A stretch of 12,752 bases of DNA from Roseiarcus sp052147395 (GTDB taxonomy: Bacteria > Pseudomonadota > Alphaproteobacteria > Rhizobiales > Beijerinckiaceae), in NCBI GenBank assembly GCA_052147395.1, contig JBKQKS010000203.1, positions 1 through 12,752 of the forward strand, written 5' to 3'. Below are positions 4,969-12,619 of the stretch, one piece after another (positions within the stretch are counted from its first letter, which is position 1; each line of letters begins with the position of its first letter). A program made the position numbers and the translations under genes. Under the pieces are notes generated by a model that worked only from the letters and a program-made list of their open reading frames with translations, was not told the origin of the DNA and did not search any database.

Positions 4969-7443
4969 TCACGTCCCCCTCGGCTTGGCCCTATTCGTCG
5001 CTGTCGCGCTCGCCGGATCCTCGGGCCAGACGTGGCGGGGGTAGCGGCCGCGGAGATCCGCGCGCACCGACGCCCACGAGCCTTTCCAGAACCCGGGGAG
5101 GTCGCGGGTGATCTGGATCGGGCGATGCGCGGGCGAAAGCAGATGCAGCGTCAGCGGGACGCGGCCGCCGGCGAGCGACGGGTGTTCGGTGAGGCCATAA
5201 AATTCTTGCACGCGCAATGCGATGCTCGGACCGCCCTCGTTCTCGTAGTCGACCGGCGCCGCCGTGCCAGTCGGGGCAATGAAATGGGTCGGCGCCTCGT
5301 CTGCGAGCCGGCGCGTCTGCGCATAGGGGAGCTGCGCGTGCAGCGCCTGGGAAAGATCGTCGGCGCCGATCTGAGAAAGACTCGTCTTGCCGGTGAGATA
5401 GGGCGCGAGCCAGTCGGGCGACGCCGCCAGCGCTGCGTCCGAAAAATCGGGCCATTCGCCGGGCTCGGCGCGGCTGAGGAACATCACCCGGCCGCGCCAT
5501 TGTTTCAGCGCCTTGCTCCATGGCAACCGCTCGACGCCGAGCAACAATACGCCGCGGGCGAAAAACTCCGCGGCGTTCGGGTCGGCGGCGGCCGGCAGCG
5601 TCCGCTCGGAAAGCGCCAACGCGCCGAGCCGGCGGCGCCGGCGCGCCCTGAGCGAGGCCGAGGCGCGGTCGAAAACGAGCTCCTCGCGGGTCTCGATGCG
5701 ATCGCCGGCCAAAACCTCGATCTCCTCGCGCGTCAGCGCGGCTGCGGTGAGGATGCGCGCCGAACCGGCGCGTCCGGCGATTTCGCCGATCGCCAGCGCG
5801 CCCTCGCCGGCGAGCGCTTGGTGGGGCGCCAGCGCCGCCGCGCGGCCGTTGGCCATCAGGAACTCGCCGCGTTTTGCGCGCGCCAAGGCGATGCGGTCGG
5901 GAAACGCCTCGGCGAGCCGGAAGCCGACGGAGGCCGCGCGCTCGGTCGTCGGTCGGCCCACGATTTTCTCGGCCCGCGCGGCGAGCGAGCTCACGAGCCG
6001 GCGCGCGTCGGCGCCGCGCGGCGAGGAGTCGCGGCGGAAAGACGCGAGCCGATCGGCGAGATCGACCGCGTCGCCGCCGAGGCCGCGCTCGGTGAGCGTA
6101 ACCGCGATCTCGGCCGCGAGCTCGCCGTCGGCCTCGCGCGCGGCGTCGATCACCATGCGCGCGAGCCGCGGCGGCAAGGCGAGCTCGGCGATGGCGCGGC
6201 CTTCGTCGGTGGCGCGGCCGTCGGCGTCGATCGCGCCGAGCGAGGTCAGCAGCGCGCGCGCTTCGGCGAACGCGGCTCGCGGCGGGGAATCGAGGAATTT
6301 CAGCGCCGACGGGTCCGACACGCCCCACACGGCGAGATCGAGCGCGAGCCCGGAAAGATCGGCGCCGAAAATTTCCGGCGGCGCATAGGGCGAGAGGCCG
6401 CCGGTCGCCGCCGCCTCCCACAGCCGGTAGCAGACGCCGGGTTCCACGCGCCCGGCGCGGCCGCGCCGCTGGTCGGCGTTGGCGCGCGAGACGCGACGGG
6501 TTTCGAGCCGCGTCAGGCCGATGTCGGGTTCGAAGCGGGGAATGCGCATCAGCCCGGAGTCGATGACGACGCGCACGCCTTCGATCGTCAGCGAAGTCTC
6601 GGCGATCGAGGTCGCGAGCACGATCTTGCGCCGGCCCGGTTTCGCAGGCGCCACCGCGAGGTCCTGCGCCCGCGCGTCCATCGCGCCGTAGAGCGGCGCG
6701 ATGTCGACATTCGCCGCCCGTATCCGCTCCTCGAGCCGCTCAGCGACGCGCAGGATCTCGCCCTGGCCGGGAAGGAAGGCGAGGATCGAGCCCTTCTCTT
6801 CGCCGAGCGCCGTCATGACGGCGCGCGCACAAGAATCCTCGATGCGCTCGTTTGAATCGCGCCCGAGGTAGCGCGTCTCGACCGGGAAGGCGCGGCCCTC
6901 GCTGGTGATCTCGGGCGCGCCCTGCATGAGGCTCGCGACCCGCGCGCCGTCGAGCGTCGCCGACATCACGAGGATTCGCAGGTCCTCGCGCAATGCGCCC
7001 TGGGCGTCGAGCGCCAGCGCAAGCCCGAGATCGGCGTCGAGCGAGCGCTCGTGGAACTCGTCGAACAACACCGCCGCGACGCCCTCGAGCGTGGGATCGT
7101 CGAGGATCATGCGCGCGAACACGCCCTCGGTGACCACCTGCACACGAGTTCGGCGGGAGGTGAGGCTCTGCAGGCGAACGCTGAGGCCGATGGTCTCGCC
7201 GACGGTCTCGCCGAGCGTCGAGGCCATGCGCCGGGCGGCGGCGCGGGCGGCGAGCCGGCGCGGCTCCAGCACGATGATCTTGCCGGCGCTGGCGAAGGGT
7301 TGATCGAGAAGGGCGAGCGGGACGCGAGTGGTCTTGCCGGCGCCCGGCGGCGCGACCAGCACCGCGCGGGTCGACGCCGAAAGCGCTGCGCAAAGGCTCG
7401 GCAGCACGCCATCGATCGGCAGAGGGTCGGAAAAATTCGCCAT
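4969..7443 (-). CDS. hrpB: ATP-dependent RNA helicase HrpB (DEAH/RHA-type)
   Basis: 824 aa from ATG 7443 (AGG about 7 nt upstream); a TTG five codons earlier is less likely. From the ATG: Walker A PPGAGKTTR (32-40), DEFH motif II (128-131, with Phe in place of the usual Ala), SATL motif III (161-164), LATSIAETSLTI motif V (276-287) and QRRGRAGR motif VI (325-332). A long winged-helix/ratchet region follows, then the HrpB-specific C-terminal part with RRRRRLGALALSERTLP and a closing GFWKGSWASVRADLRGRYPRH. Length is normal for HrpB (about 800-850). The E. coli homologue is a non-essential helicase of poorly defined role, so the cellular function here is unknown. It diverges from kup across about 140 bp. 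Confidence 0.95.
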   Translation of the reverse strand: MANFSDPLPIDGVLPSLCAALSASTRAVLVAPPGAGKTTRVPLALLDQPFASAGKIIVLEPRRLAARAAARRMASTLGETVGETIGLSVRLQSLTSRRTRVQVVTEGVFARMILDDPTLEGVAAVLFDEFHERSLDADLGLALALDAQGALREDLRILVMSATLDGARVASLMQGAPEITSEGRAFPVETRYLGRDSNERIEDSCARAVMTALGEEKGSILAFLPGQGEILRVAERLEERIRAANVDIAPLYGAMDARAQDLAVAPAKPGRRKIVLATSIAETSLTIEGVRVVIDSGLMRIPRFEPDIGLTRLETRRVSRANADQRRGRAGRVEPGVCYRLWEAAATGGLSPYAPPEIFGADLSGLALDLAVWGVSDPSALKFLDSPPRAAFAEARALLTSLGAIDADGRATDEGRAIAELALPPRLARMVIDAAREADGELAAEIAVTLTERGLGGDAVDLADRLASFRRDSSPRGADARRLVSSLAARAEKIVGRPTTERAASVGFRLAEAFPDRIALARAKRGEFLMANGRAAALAPHQALAGEGALAIGEIAGRAGSARILTAAALTREEIEVLAGDRIETREELVFDRASASLRARRRRRLGALALSERTLPAAADPNAAEFFARGVLLLGVERLPWSKALKQWRGRVMFLSRAEPGEWPDFSDAALAASPDWLAPYLTGKTSLSQIGADDLSQALHAQLPYAQTRRLADEAPTHFIAPTGTAAPVDYENEGGPSIALRVQEFYGLTEHPSLAGGRVPLTLHLLSPAHRPIQITRDLPGFWKGSWASVRADLRGRYPRHVWPEDPASATATNRAKPRGT

Positions 7444-7512
7444 GGCGCCTGATCGCAAACCCCGCGCCTCGCCGCAACCTCATCGACTTTCGTCGTCAGC
7501 CCCCTCGAGCCT

Positions 7513-7541
7513 TTGCGGCGGTATTGTGTTCAGAGTATAAG
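7513..7541 (+). promoter_or_regulatory. Candidate kup promoter
   Basis: TTGCGG (7513-7518) and TATAAG (7536-7541) are separated by exactly 17 bp, giving a plausible sigma70 promoter in the hrpB-kup divergent region. Transcription would start near 7548, about 37 nt before the kup ATG. No clear promoter for hrpB was seen in the rest of the interval, and no Kdp-type or c-di-AMP riboswitch signature. Confidence 0.4.
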
Positions 7542-7584
7542 CGGACCTCTTGGCCGCTGTTGGCGGCGCCGGCGCGGACATTTC

Positions 7585-9498
7585 ATGGCTCAGGACACCA
7601 CGGCGTCATCCGCGCAGGAGCAGCCCAGCGGGGTGGCCGGCCATGTGAAGGGCAAGTTCTGGATTCTCGCGCTCGGGTCGGTCGGCGTCGTATTCGGCGA
7701 CATCGGCACCAGCCCGCTCTATGCGCTGTCGACCGCGCTCCGCCAATTGCCCGGCGAGGGCGCGGGCCCAAGGGAAGTGATCGGCGTCGTTTCGCTCATC
7801 GTCTGGGCGCTGCTCATCGTCGTCACCGCCAAATACGTCGTGTTCCTGATGCAGGCCGACAACAAGGGCGAGGGCGGCATTCTCTCGCTCAACGCGTTGA
7901 CGCAGCGCGCGCTGGGCAAACCGACGGCGGCCGCGTTCCTGCTCGGCGTCGCCGGCGCCGCGCTGTTTTCCGGCGACGCGATGATCACCCCGGCGATCTC
8001 GGTGCTTTCCGCGCTCGAAGGTCTCAAGCAGGTCGATGCCGGGCTCGCGCCTTTCGTGCTGCCGGCGACCATCGTGATCCTGGTGCTGCTGTTTCTCGCC
8101 CAGAGCCGCGGCACGGCGGGCGTCGCCACATTCTTCGGGCCGATCATGGCCGTATTCTTCGGCGTCACCGCCGTGCTGGGCCTCGATCGCATTCCCCAGG
8201 CGCCGGAGGTGTTGTTCGCGCTGAGCCCAGTCCCCGGGGTGGCGTTCCTCTTCCATCACGGCGCGATCGGTTTCATCGTGCTCGGCAGCGTGTTCCTGGC
8301 CGTCACGGGCGCCGAGGCGCTTTACGCCGACATGGGCCATTTCGGCCGGCGGCCGATCCAGACGGCCTGGATCTTCCTGGTGCTGCCGGCGCTCATCTGC
8401 AATTATCTGGGCCAGGGCGCGCTGCTGCTCACCAGCCGCAAGGCGATCGAGAACCCGTTCTACCAGCTGTCGCCGGGCTGGCTGCTGCCGCCGCTCATCA
8501 TCCTGGCGACGGTCGCCACCGTCATCGCGAGCCAGGCGGTGATTACCGGGGCCTACTCGCTGGCGAGCCAGGCGATCCAGCTCGGCCTGCTGCCGCGTCT
8601 CGAGATCCGGCACACGTCCGACACCCAGGAGGGCCAGATCTACATTCCCCGCATCAATCGCCTGTTGCTGTTCGGCGTGCTGGCGCTGGTGCTGCTGTTC
8701 CGTTCGTCCGACGCGCTCGCCAACGCCTACGGCATCGCCGTTTCGGGCACGATGGTGGCGACGACGGCGCTCGCCTTCTTCGTGGTGTGGAAGCTGTGGA
8801 ACTGGCCGCTGTGGGGTGCGCTGGCGCTGGTTTGCATGTTCCTGTCGATCGACGTCAGCTTCTTCATCGCCAATCTCTACAAGGTGCTCGACGGCGGCTG
8901 GGTGCCGCTGTTGCTCGGTTCCGCAACCTTCACCGCGATGTGGACCTGGCAGCGCGGCAGCGCGCTGCTGACGCTCAAGACCCATCGCGACTCGATCCCG
9001 ACCGTCGACCTGATCAAGATGCTCGAGCGCTCGAAGCCGGTCAGAGTGCCGGGCACGGCGGTGTTCCTCACCAACGATCCGACCATCGCGCCGTCCTCGT
9101 TCCTCCACAATCTCAAGCACAACAAGGTGGTGCACGAGCGCGTGGTGATCATGTGCGTGCGCACCGAGACGACGCCGCGGGTGCCCGCGCCGCAGCGCTA
9201 CGAGATTCGACAGCTTTCGTCGGGCTTCTTCGTGGTCACCCTGCATTTCGGCTTCATGGAGCAGCCGCGCATCCCGCTCGCGCTGGCGCAGATGCGCAAG
9301 GGCGGGATGAAATTCGACATCATGACGACGTCGTTCTTCCTCGGCCGGCGCACGCTCAAACCCGCGGAACGCTCGGGAATGCCGCGCTGGCAGGACCACC
9401 TCTACATCGCGCTCTCCCGCCAGGCCGCCGCGGCGCCGGACTTCTTCTCGATTCCCGTCGACCGCGTCGTCGAGCTCGGGGCGCAGGTGAAGGTGTAG
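7585..9498 (+). CDS. kup: Low-affinity potassium transporter Kup (KUP/HAK/KT family)
   Basis: 637 aa from ATG 7585. It is an inner-membrane K+ uptake system thought to work by H+ symport. The family signature GDIGTSPLYA lies at 38-47 in the first membrane segment. KGEGGILSLNALTQRALG follows in the loop after the second, and SGDAMITPAISVLSALEG in the next conserved block. About twelve hydrophobic segments extend to around residue 465. The cytoplasmic C-terminal part has GTAVFLTNDP and LHNLKHNKVVHERVVIMCV, both typical of Kup. Length agrees with bacterial Kup (about 620-640). The open frame continues 24 codons upstream, but those residues (arginine-rich) are not Kup-like, so the ATG with MAQDTTASSA is chosen. 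Some alphaproteobacteria carry several Kup paralogues; this may be one of them. Confidence 0.95.
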   Translation: MAQDTTASSAQEQPSGVAGHVKGKFWILALGSVGVVFGDIGTSPLYALSTALRQLPGEGAGPREVIGVVSLIVWALLIVVTAKYVVFLMQADNKGEGGILSLNALTQRALGKPTAAAFLLGVAGAALFSGDAMITPAISVLSALEGLKQVDAGLAPFVLPATIVILVLLFLAQSRGTAGVATFFGPIMAVFFGVTAVLGLDRIPQAPEVLFALSPVPGVAFLFHHGAIGFIVLGSVFLAVTGAEALYADMGHFGRRPIQTAWIFLVLPALICNYLGQGALLLTSRKAIENPFYQLSPGWLLPPLIILATVATVIASQAVITGAYSLASQAIQLGLLPRLEIRHTSDTQEGQIYIPRINRLLLFGVLALVLLFRSSDALANAYGIAVSGTMVATTALAFFVVWKLWNWPLWGALALVCMFLSIDVSFFIANLYKVLDGGWVPLLLGSATFTAMWTWQRGSALLTLKTHRDSIPTVDLIKMLERSKPVRVPGTAVFLTNDPTIAPSSFLHNLKHNKVVHERVVIMCVRTETTPRVPAPQRYEIRQLSSGFFVVTLHFGFMEQPRIPLALAQMRKGGMKFDIMTTSFFLGRRTLKPAERSGMPRWQDHLYIALSRQAAAAPDFFSIPVDRVVELGAQVKV

Positions 9499-9646
9499 CG
9501 GCGCGCCCGCGGGTCGGCGCCTCCGGCCGCAGATCGTATCACCGCCCCGCAATTTTCGGCGACTGTTCGGTCGTGCGTGACAACGGCGGCGGTCCCAAAG
9601 CTCATCCACGGTTGCGGCCCGAGGGGTGACGGGAGCCGGGCGCCGC

Positions 9647-9678
9647 GCGAGGGCGTGGGCGGTAACCCGCCCCCTCGC
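9647..9678. other. Strong GC hairpin in the kup-upp interval
   Basis: GCGAGG, a 4-nt bulge (GCGT), GGGCGG, loop TAAC, CCGCCC and CCTCGC form a 12-bp stem. It starts 149 bp past the kup stop and has no following T-run, so it is not a classical terminator. The interval 9499-9768 otherwise shows no gene. The segment about 9600-9720 looks like a structured or repeated sequence, but I cannot name it. Confidence 0.45.
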
Positions 9679-9768
9679 AGCGTCCCCAACATAACCCGAC
9701 GACGCCAAAATCCAGACACAAGGGGTGGCGCCGCAGGCGCTCGATTCTGCTCGAACCCCACTGCTGAA

Positions 9769-9897
9769 AGGCGCTCCGCCCGTGTAGCCGGGGGCGCCGA
9801 CCCCGGCAGCCGCGCTCACCGCGCGCGGCTACAAAGGGGGCGCCTTTCATGCATCGAGGTGTTCGAAGCGATACTACTCATCCGGCCTTCGGCCACC
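9769..9897 (-). repeat. 130-bp palindromic dispersed repeat, copy 2 (core 9783-9833), inverted
   Basis: Read on the minus strand this matches copy 1 (4689-4818) in the same order: GGTGGCCGAAGGCCGGA, then GATGCATGAAAG, then the 51-bp core, then GCCTTTCAG. The cores agree at 45 of 51 positions with no gap. One difference is a paired swap in hairpin 1 (core positions 11 and 19, G-C in copy 1, C-G in copy 2), which keeps the stem. Two others (positions 12 and 40) each break one pair; the rest lie in loops. It occupies most of the space between kup and the end of upp. Confidence 0.85.
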
Positions 9898-9953
9898 GAC
9901 TGCCGGGCCGCGGTTTCGTGCAGGCAAAATCGGGCCTCGAGGGCCGGGCGACT

Positions 9954-10583
9954 TCACTTCGTGCCGAACATGCGGTCGCCGGCGTCGCCGAGGCCGGGCA
10001 CGATGTAGCCGTGGTCATTGAGCCGCTCGTCGATCGCGGCGCACCAGATCTCGATGTCCGGATGCGCCTTGGTGAGCCGCTCGACGCCTTCCGGCGCGGC
10101 GAGCAGGCAGACGAAGCGAAGCTCCTTGACGCCGCGCCGCTTCAGCCGATCGATCGCGGCGATCGCCGAATTGCCGGTCGCCAGCATCGGGTCCATCACG
10201 ATGACCAGACGGTCGGCGACGTCGGCCGGCGCCTTGAAATAATATTCCACCGCTTCGAGAGTCTGCGGGTCGCGATAGAGCCCGATGTGGGCGACGCGGG
10301 CGCTGGGCACGAGATTGAGCATGCCGTCGAGGAAGCCGACGCCCGCGCGCAGGATCGGCGCGAACACCAGCTTCTTGCCGGAGATCGTCGGCTGCATGGT
10401 CTTGGCGAGCGGCGTCTCGACCTCGATCAGCTCGGTCGGCAGATCGCGCGTCACCTCGTAGGCGAGCAGCATGCCGATCTCGTTGAGCAGCTGCCTGAAA
10501 CCCTTGATCGACACCGTCTTGTCGCGCATCAGCGTGAGCTTGTGCTGCACCAGCGGGTGGGAGACGACGCGCACGTTCGACAT
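9954..10583 (-). CDS. upp: Uracil phosphoribosyltransferase
   Basis: 209 aa from ATG 10583, with GAGGA and GGAA just upstream; the open frame runs 25 codons further back, but that extension is arginine-rich and not part of the family. The cytosolic enzyme converts uracil plus PRPP to UMP and diphosphate in pyrimidine salvage. The PRPP-binding loop VIVMDPMLATGNSA is at 127-140, the flexible-loop arginine region FAPILRAGVGFLDGM at 74-88, and the uracil-binding C-terminus GYIVPGLGDAGDRMFGTK at 192-209. Length equals the usual 208-210. It is divergent from pgsA, with about 150 bp between them. Confidence 0.97.
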   Translation of the reverse strand: MSNVRVVSHPLVQHKLTLMRDKTVSIKGFRQLLNEIGMLLAYEVTRDLPTELIEVETPLAKTMQPTISGKKLVFAPILRAGVGFLDGMLNLVPSARVAHIGLYRDPQTLEAVEYYFKAPADVADRLVIVMDPMLATGNSAIAAIDRLKRRGVKELRFVCLLAAPEGVERLTKAHPDIEIWCAAIDERLNDHGYIVPGLGDAGDRMFGTK

Positions 10584-10734
10584 CTTTTCCGTCCTCGGGA
10601 TCGTTTCCTCGCTTCTAGCTCGTCTCGCGGCCGCTGAGGCGCCGGGCCGGCGGTCCATCCCCAGTTATTGATGGCCCTGCCCGGGGTTCGCTCTATTGAC
10701 GCGAGGCGGTCGAAAGGGTCAGTTGGGGCCGCAC

Positions 10735-11325
10735 ATGACCGAACGCCAGATGCGCGCCGCCCGCAGCGCTCTCAATTTGCCCAACCTGCTCACCTACGGC
10801 CGGGTCGTAGCGGTGCCGATCGTCGTCGCCTTCCTGTTCTGGCCGGCCGAGCCTTGGGCGCGCTGGTCGGCGCTCGCGATCTACATCGTCGCCGCGGTGA
10901 CCGATTTCTTCGACGGCTATCTCGCCCGCGCCTGGTCGCAGCAATCGTCGCTCGGGCGCATGCTCGATCCGATCGCCGACAAACTGCTCGTCGCCGCCGC
11001 GCTGTTCGCGCTCACCGCCGATCATACGATCCACGGCGTCACGCTGTGGGCGGCGATCATCATCCTGTGCCGCGAGATTCTGGTCTCCGGATTGCGCGAG
11101 TACCTCGCCGAACTGCGCGTGCCGGTTCCGGTCACGGCGGTGGCGAAATGGAAGACGACGGTGCAGATGACCGCCATCGGCTTCCTCATCGCCGGTCCGG
11201 CGGGGGACGCGGTGCTGCCGGGCACGGTCGTCATCGGCGTCGTGCTGTTGTGGATCGCGGCGCTGCTGACGCTCTACACCGGATGGGATTATATGCGCGC
11301 GAGCTACGATCACGTCGGAGGGTGA
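10735..11325 (+). CDS. pgsA: CDP-diacylglycerol-glycerol-3-phosphate 3-phosphatidyltransferase
   Basis: 196 aa from ATG 10735 (GGGG upstream); a TTG 13 codons earlier is possible but adds no family sequence. The inner-membrane enzyme makes phosphatidylglycerol phosphate from CDP-diacylglycerol and glycerol-3-phosphate. The CDP-alcohol phosphotransferase signature is complete: Asp60-Gly61, Ala64-Arg65, Gly74, Asp78 and Asp82 (FDGYLAR ... LGRMLDPIAD). The N-terminal LNLPNLLTYGRVVAVP is typical of PgsA. Several hydrophobic segments follow. It is first in a compact run with moaD and moaE, an order common in alphaproteobacteria (often with uvrC before it; uvrC is not seen here). Confidence 0.95.
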   Translation: MTERQMRAARSALNLPNLLTYGRVVAVPIVVAFLFWPAEPWARWSALAIYIVAAVTDFFDGYLARAWSQQSSLGRMLDPIADKLLVAAALFALTADHTIHGVTLWAAIIILCREILVSGLREYLAELRVPVPVTAVAKWKTTVQMTAIGFLIAGPAGDAVLPGTVVIGVVLLWIAALLTLYTGWDYMRASYDHVGG

Positions 11326-11327
11326 AA

Positions 11328-11579
11328 GTGAAGGCGGTCTATTTCGCCTGGGTGCGCGAGCGGATCGGCAAGACGGAAGAGGAGATCGACCCGCCGGCCG
11401 AGGTGGCGACGGTCGCGGACCTCATCGCCTGGCTCTCCCGGCGCGGCGAAAACTACGCCTACGCCTTCGAGCGTGCTTCCGTGATCCGCGCCGCGATCGA
11501 CCGCAAGCATGTGAAGCCGGACGCAGCCGTGGCCGGGGCGCGCGAGATCGCATTCTTCCCGCCGATGACGGGGGGTTGA
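11328..11579 (+). CDS. moaD: Molybdopterin synthase small subunit MoaD
   Basis: 83 aa from GTG 11328. GGAGG (11317-11321) sits 6 nt before this codon, which decides it over the in-frame GTG at 11322; that one overlaps the pgsA stop and is too close to the ribosome site. The protein has a ubiquitin-like fold that carries the sulfur as a C-terminal thiocarboxylate. The N-terminus KAVYFAWVRERIGKTEEEI and the C-terminus EIAFFPPMTGG are typical; the final Gly-Gly is present and would be adenylated by MoeB. It follows pgsA by 2 nt and precedes moaE by 5 nt, so the three are probably translated from one mRNA. Confidence 0.95.
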   Translation: MKAVYFAWVRERIGKTEEEIDPPAEVATVADLIAWLSRRGENYAYAFERASVIRAAIDRKHVKPDAAVAGAREIAFFPPMTGG

Positions 11580-11584
11580 GATTC

Positions 11585-12109
11585 ATGCGCGTGGTGCGTG
11601 TGCAGCGCGAAGATTTCGACGTGGCGGCTGAAACGCGCGCCCTCACCTCCGGGCGCGTAAATGTCGGCGCGGTGGCGACCTTCGTCGGCCTCTGCCGCGA
11701 CGAAGAGGGAAAACTCCGGGCGCTGGAGATCGAACATTATTCCGGCATGGCGGAGGCCGAAATCGCGCGCGTCGCCGCCGAGGCCGAGAGCCGCTGGCCG
11801 CTCCTCGGCCTCGTCGCGATCCACCGCTACGGCGTGATCCGCCCCGGCGAACAGATCGTGATGGTCGCCGCCGCCTCGTCGCACCGCGCCGCCGCCTTCG
11901 CCGCGGCGGAAATGCTGATGGACTACCTCAAGACCCGCGCCCCGTTCTGGAAACGCGCCCTTCTGACCGACGGGACGGGCGAAGGCTGGGTGGACGCGAA
12001 AGAAGCCGACGACGCGGCGGCGGAGCGGTGGAGGGACTTAGCTGACCCGGAACGGGCGCTGCGCGCTGAGCCGTTCGGTTCGACGATACGCTCGCAACTC
12101 GATTACTGA
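11585..12109 (+). CDS. moaE: Molybdopterin synthase catalytic subunit MoaE, with extended C-terminus
   Basis: 174 aa from ATG 11585 (GGGG upstream). With MoaD it inserts two sulfurs into cyclic pyranopterin monophosphate to make molybdopterin. Conserved blocks: VGAVATFVGLCRD (27-39), LEIEHYSGMAE (47-57), HRYGVIRPGEQ (80-90), SSHRAAAFAAAEMLMDYLK (98-116) and TRAPFWKR (117-124), with the two active-site lysines expected at 116 and 123. The usual protein ends soon after ERWR (about residue 150). Here another 24 residues, DLADPERALRAEPFGSTIRSQLDY, continue to a stop in lower-GC DNA. I infer that the original 3' end was replaced by incoming sequence. The core looks intact. Confidence 0.94.
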   Translation: MRVVRVQREDFDVAAETRALTSGRVNVGAVATFVGLCRDEEGKLRALEIEHYSGMAEAEIARVAAEAESRWPLLGLVAIHRYGVIRPGEQIVMVAAASSHRAAAFAAAEMLMDYLKTRAPFWKRALLTDGTGEGWVDAKEADDAAAERWRDLADPERALRAEPFGSTIRSQLDY

Positions 12110-12130
12110 TTATGTTATATGAAGAGAGGA

Positions 12131-12604
12131 CTATCCACTCTTATACTCTCGTTTGTAGTCGATGACACTGTACCCCAACGCATGCGCGTTGTTTGCCAGG
12201 GCTTCGTCAACCGTTATCAGCGTTGGATCAATCCCGCTCCCGCTCAAATTGCAGAGATGAAGAATCATTGCGTCCGTGAGTCCAAGTTCATTGAATTCAC
12301 TGCGTTGCACTCCATGAATGCTTGGAATCGGAAGCTCTGCCGTCGTGTCGATCAACGTTCCCAACGCATCTTGTATTCTCGATCGCGCCGGGTTGTCGAT
12401 TTGCCTCGCGAGGCTCGACGCCTCTGCAAGAATATGCGGCAACAGCACGATCTGGGAGAATTGCCCTATCAATTCAACCAACAGTTCAAAATCGTCGGTA
12501 GAAAATTCAGTTAACCGCTTATGTTTGCGGATGTAATCTCTCGATGCGGACCCGACCACCAGTAGCACCAGCAGATTGGTGTCGATGACCACAACGTCCG
12601 CCAT
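12131..12604 (-). CDS. PIN-domain protein (putative RNase, VapC-like)
   Basis: 157 aa from ATG 12604; a TTG one codon earlier is also possible. It begins MADVVVIDTNLLVLLVVGSA. The four acidic residues expected of an active PIN nuclease are visible: Asp8 (IDTN), Glu61 (ILAEAS), Asp111 (GLTDAMIL) and Asp133 (TVDEALANNA). It is longer than typical VapC (about 130-140 aa) and its sequence is not close to the other two PIN genes in the window. No antitoxin-like gene is adjacent: downstream is the convergent moaE (21 bp away), and upstream is an ORF tail ending 15 bp before. GC content is well below that of the neighbouring housekeeping genes, which suggests acquisition. Targets are unknown. Confidence 0.8.
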   Translation of the reverse strand: MADVVVIDTNLLVLLVVGSASRDYIRKHKRLTEFSTDDFELLVELIGQFSQIVLLPHILAEASSLARQIDNPARSRIQDALGTLIDTTAELPIPSIHGVQRSEFNELGLTDAMILHLCNLSGSGIDPTLITVDEALANNAHALGYSVIDYKREYKSG

Positions 12605-12619
12605 CAAACTGTTTCGCTG

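Noticed and set aside
4576..5044. Several short ORFs on both strands in the hrpB downstream interval
   Set aside because: They translate the palindromic repeat (for example RGCRGQRPRLQ) and carry no ribosome site or protein features.
5032..6855. A 607-codon plus-strand ORF antisense to hrpB
   Set aside because: It mirrors a real helicase gene with all motifs on the minus strand; long antisense frames are expected at this GC content.
7606..9819. A 737-codon minus-strand ORF antisense to kup
   Set aside because: Low-complexity Arg/Glu/His-rich translation opposite a clear Kup transporter; it also runs through the palindromic repeat.
10696..10724. TTGACG and TCAGTT, 17 bp apart, as a pgsA promoter
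   Set aside because: The -10 is a poor match and would put the transcription start almost on the pgsA ATG.
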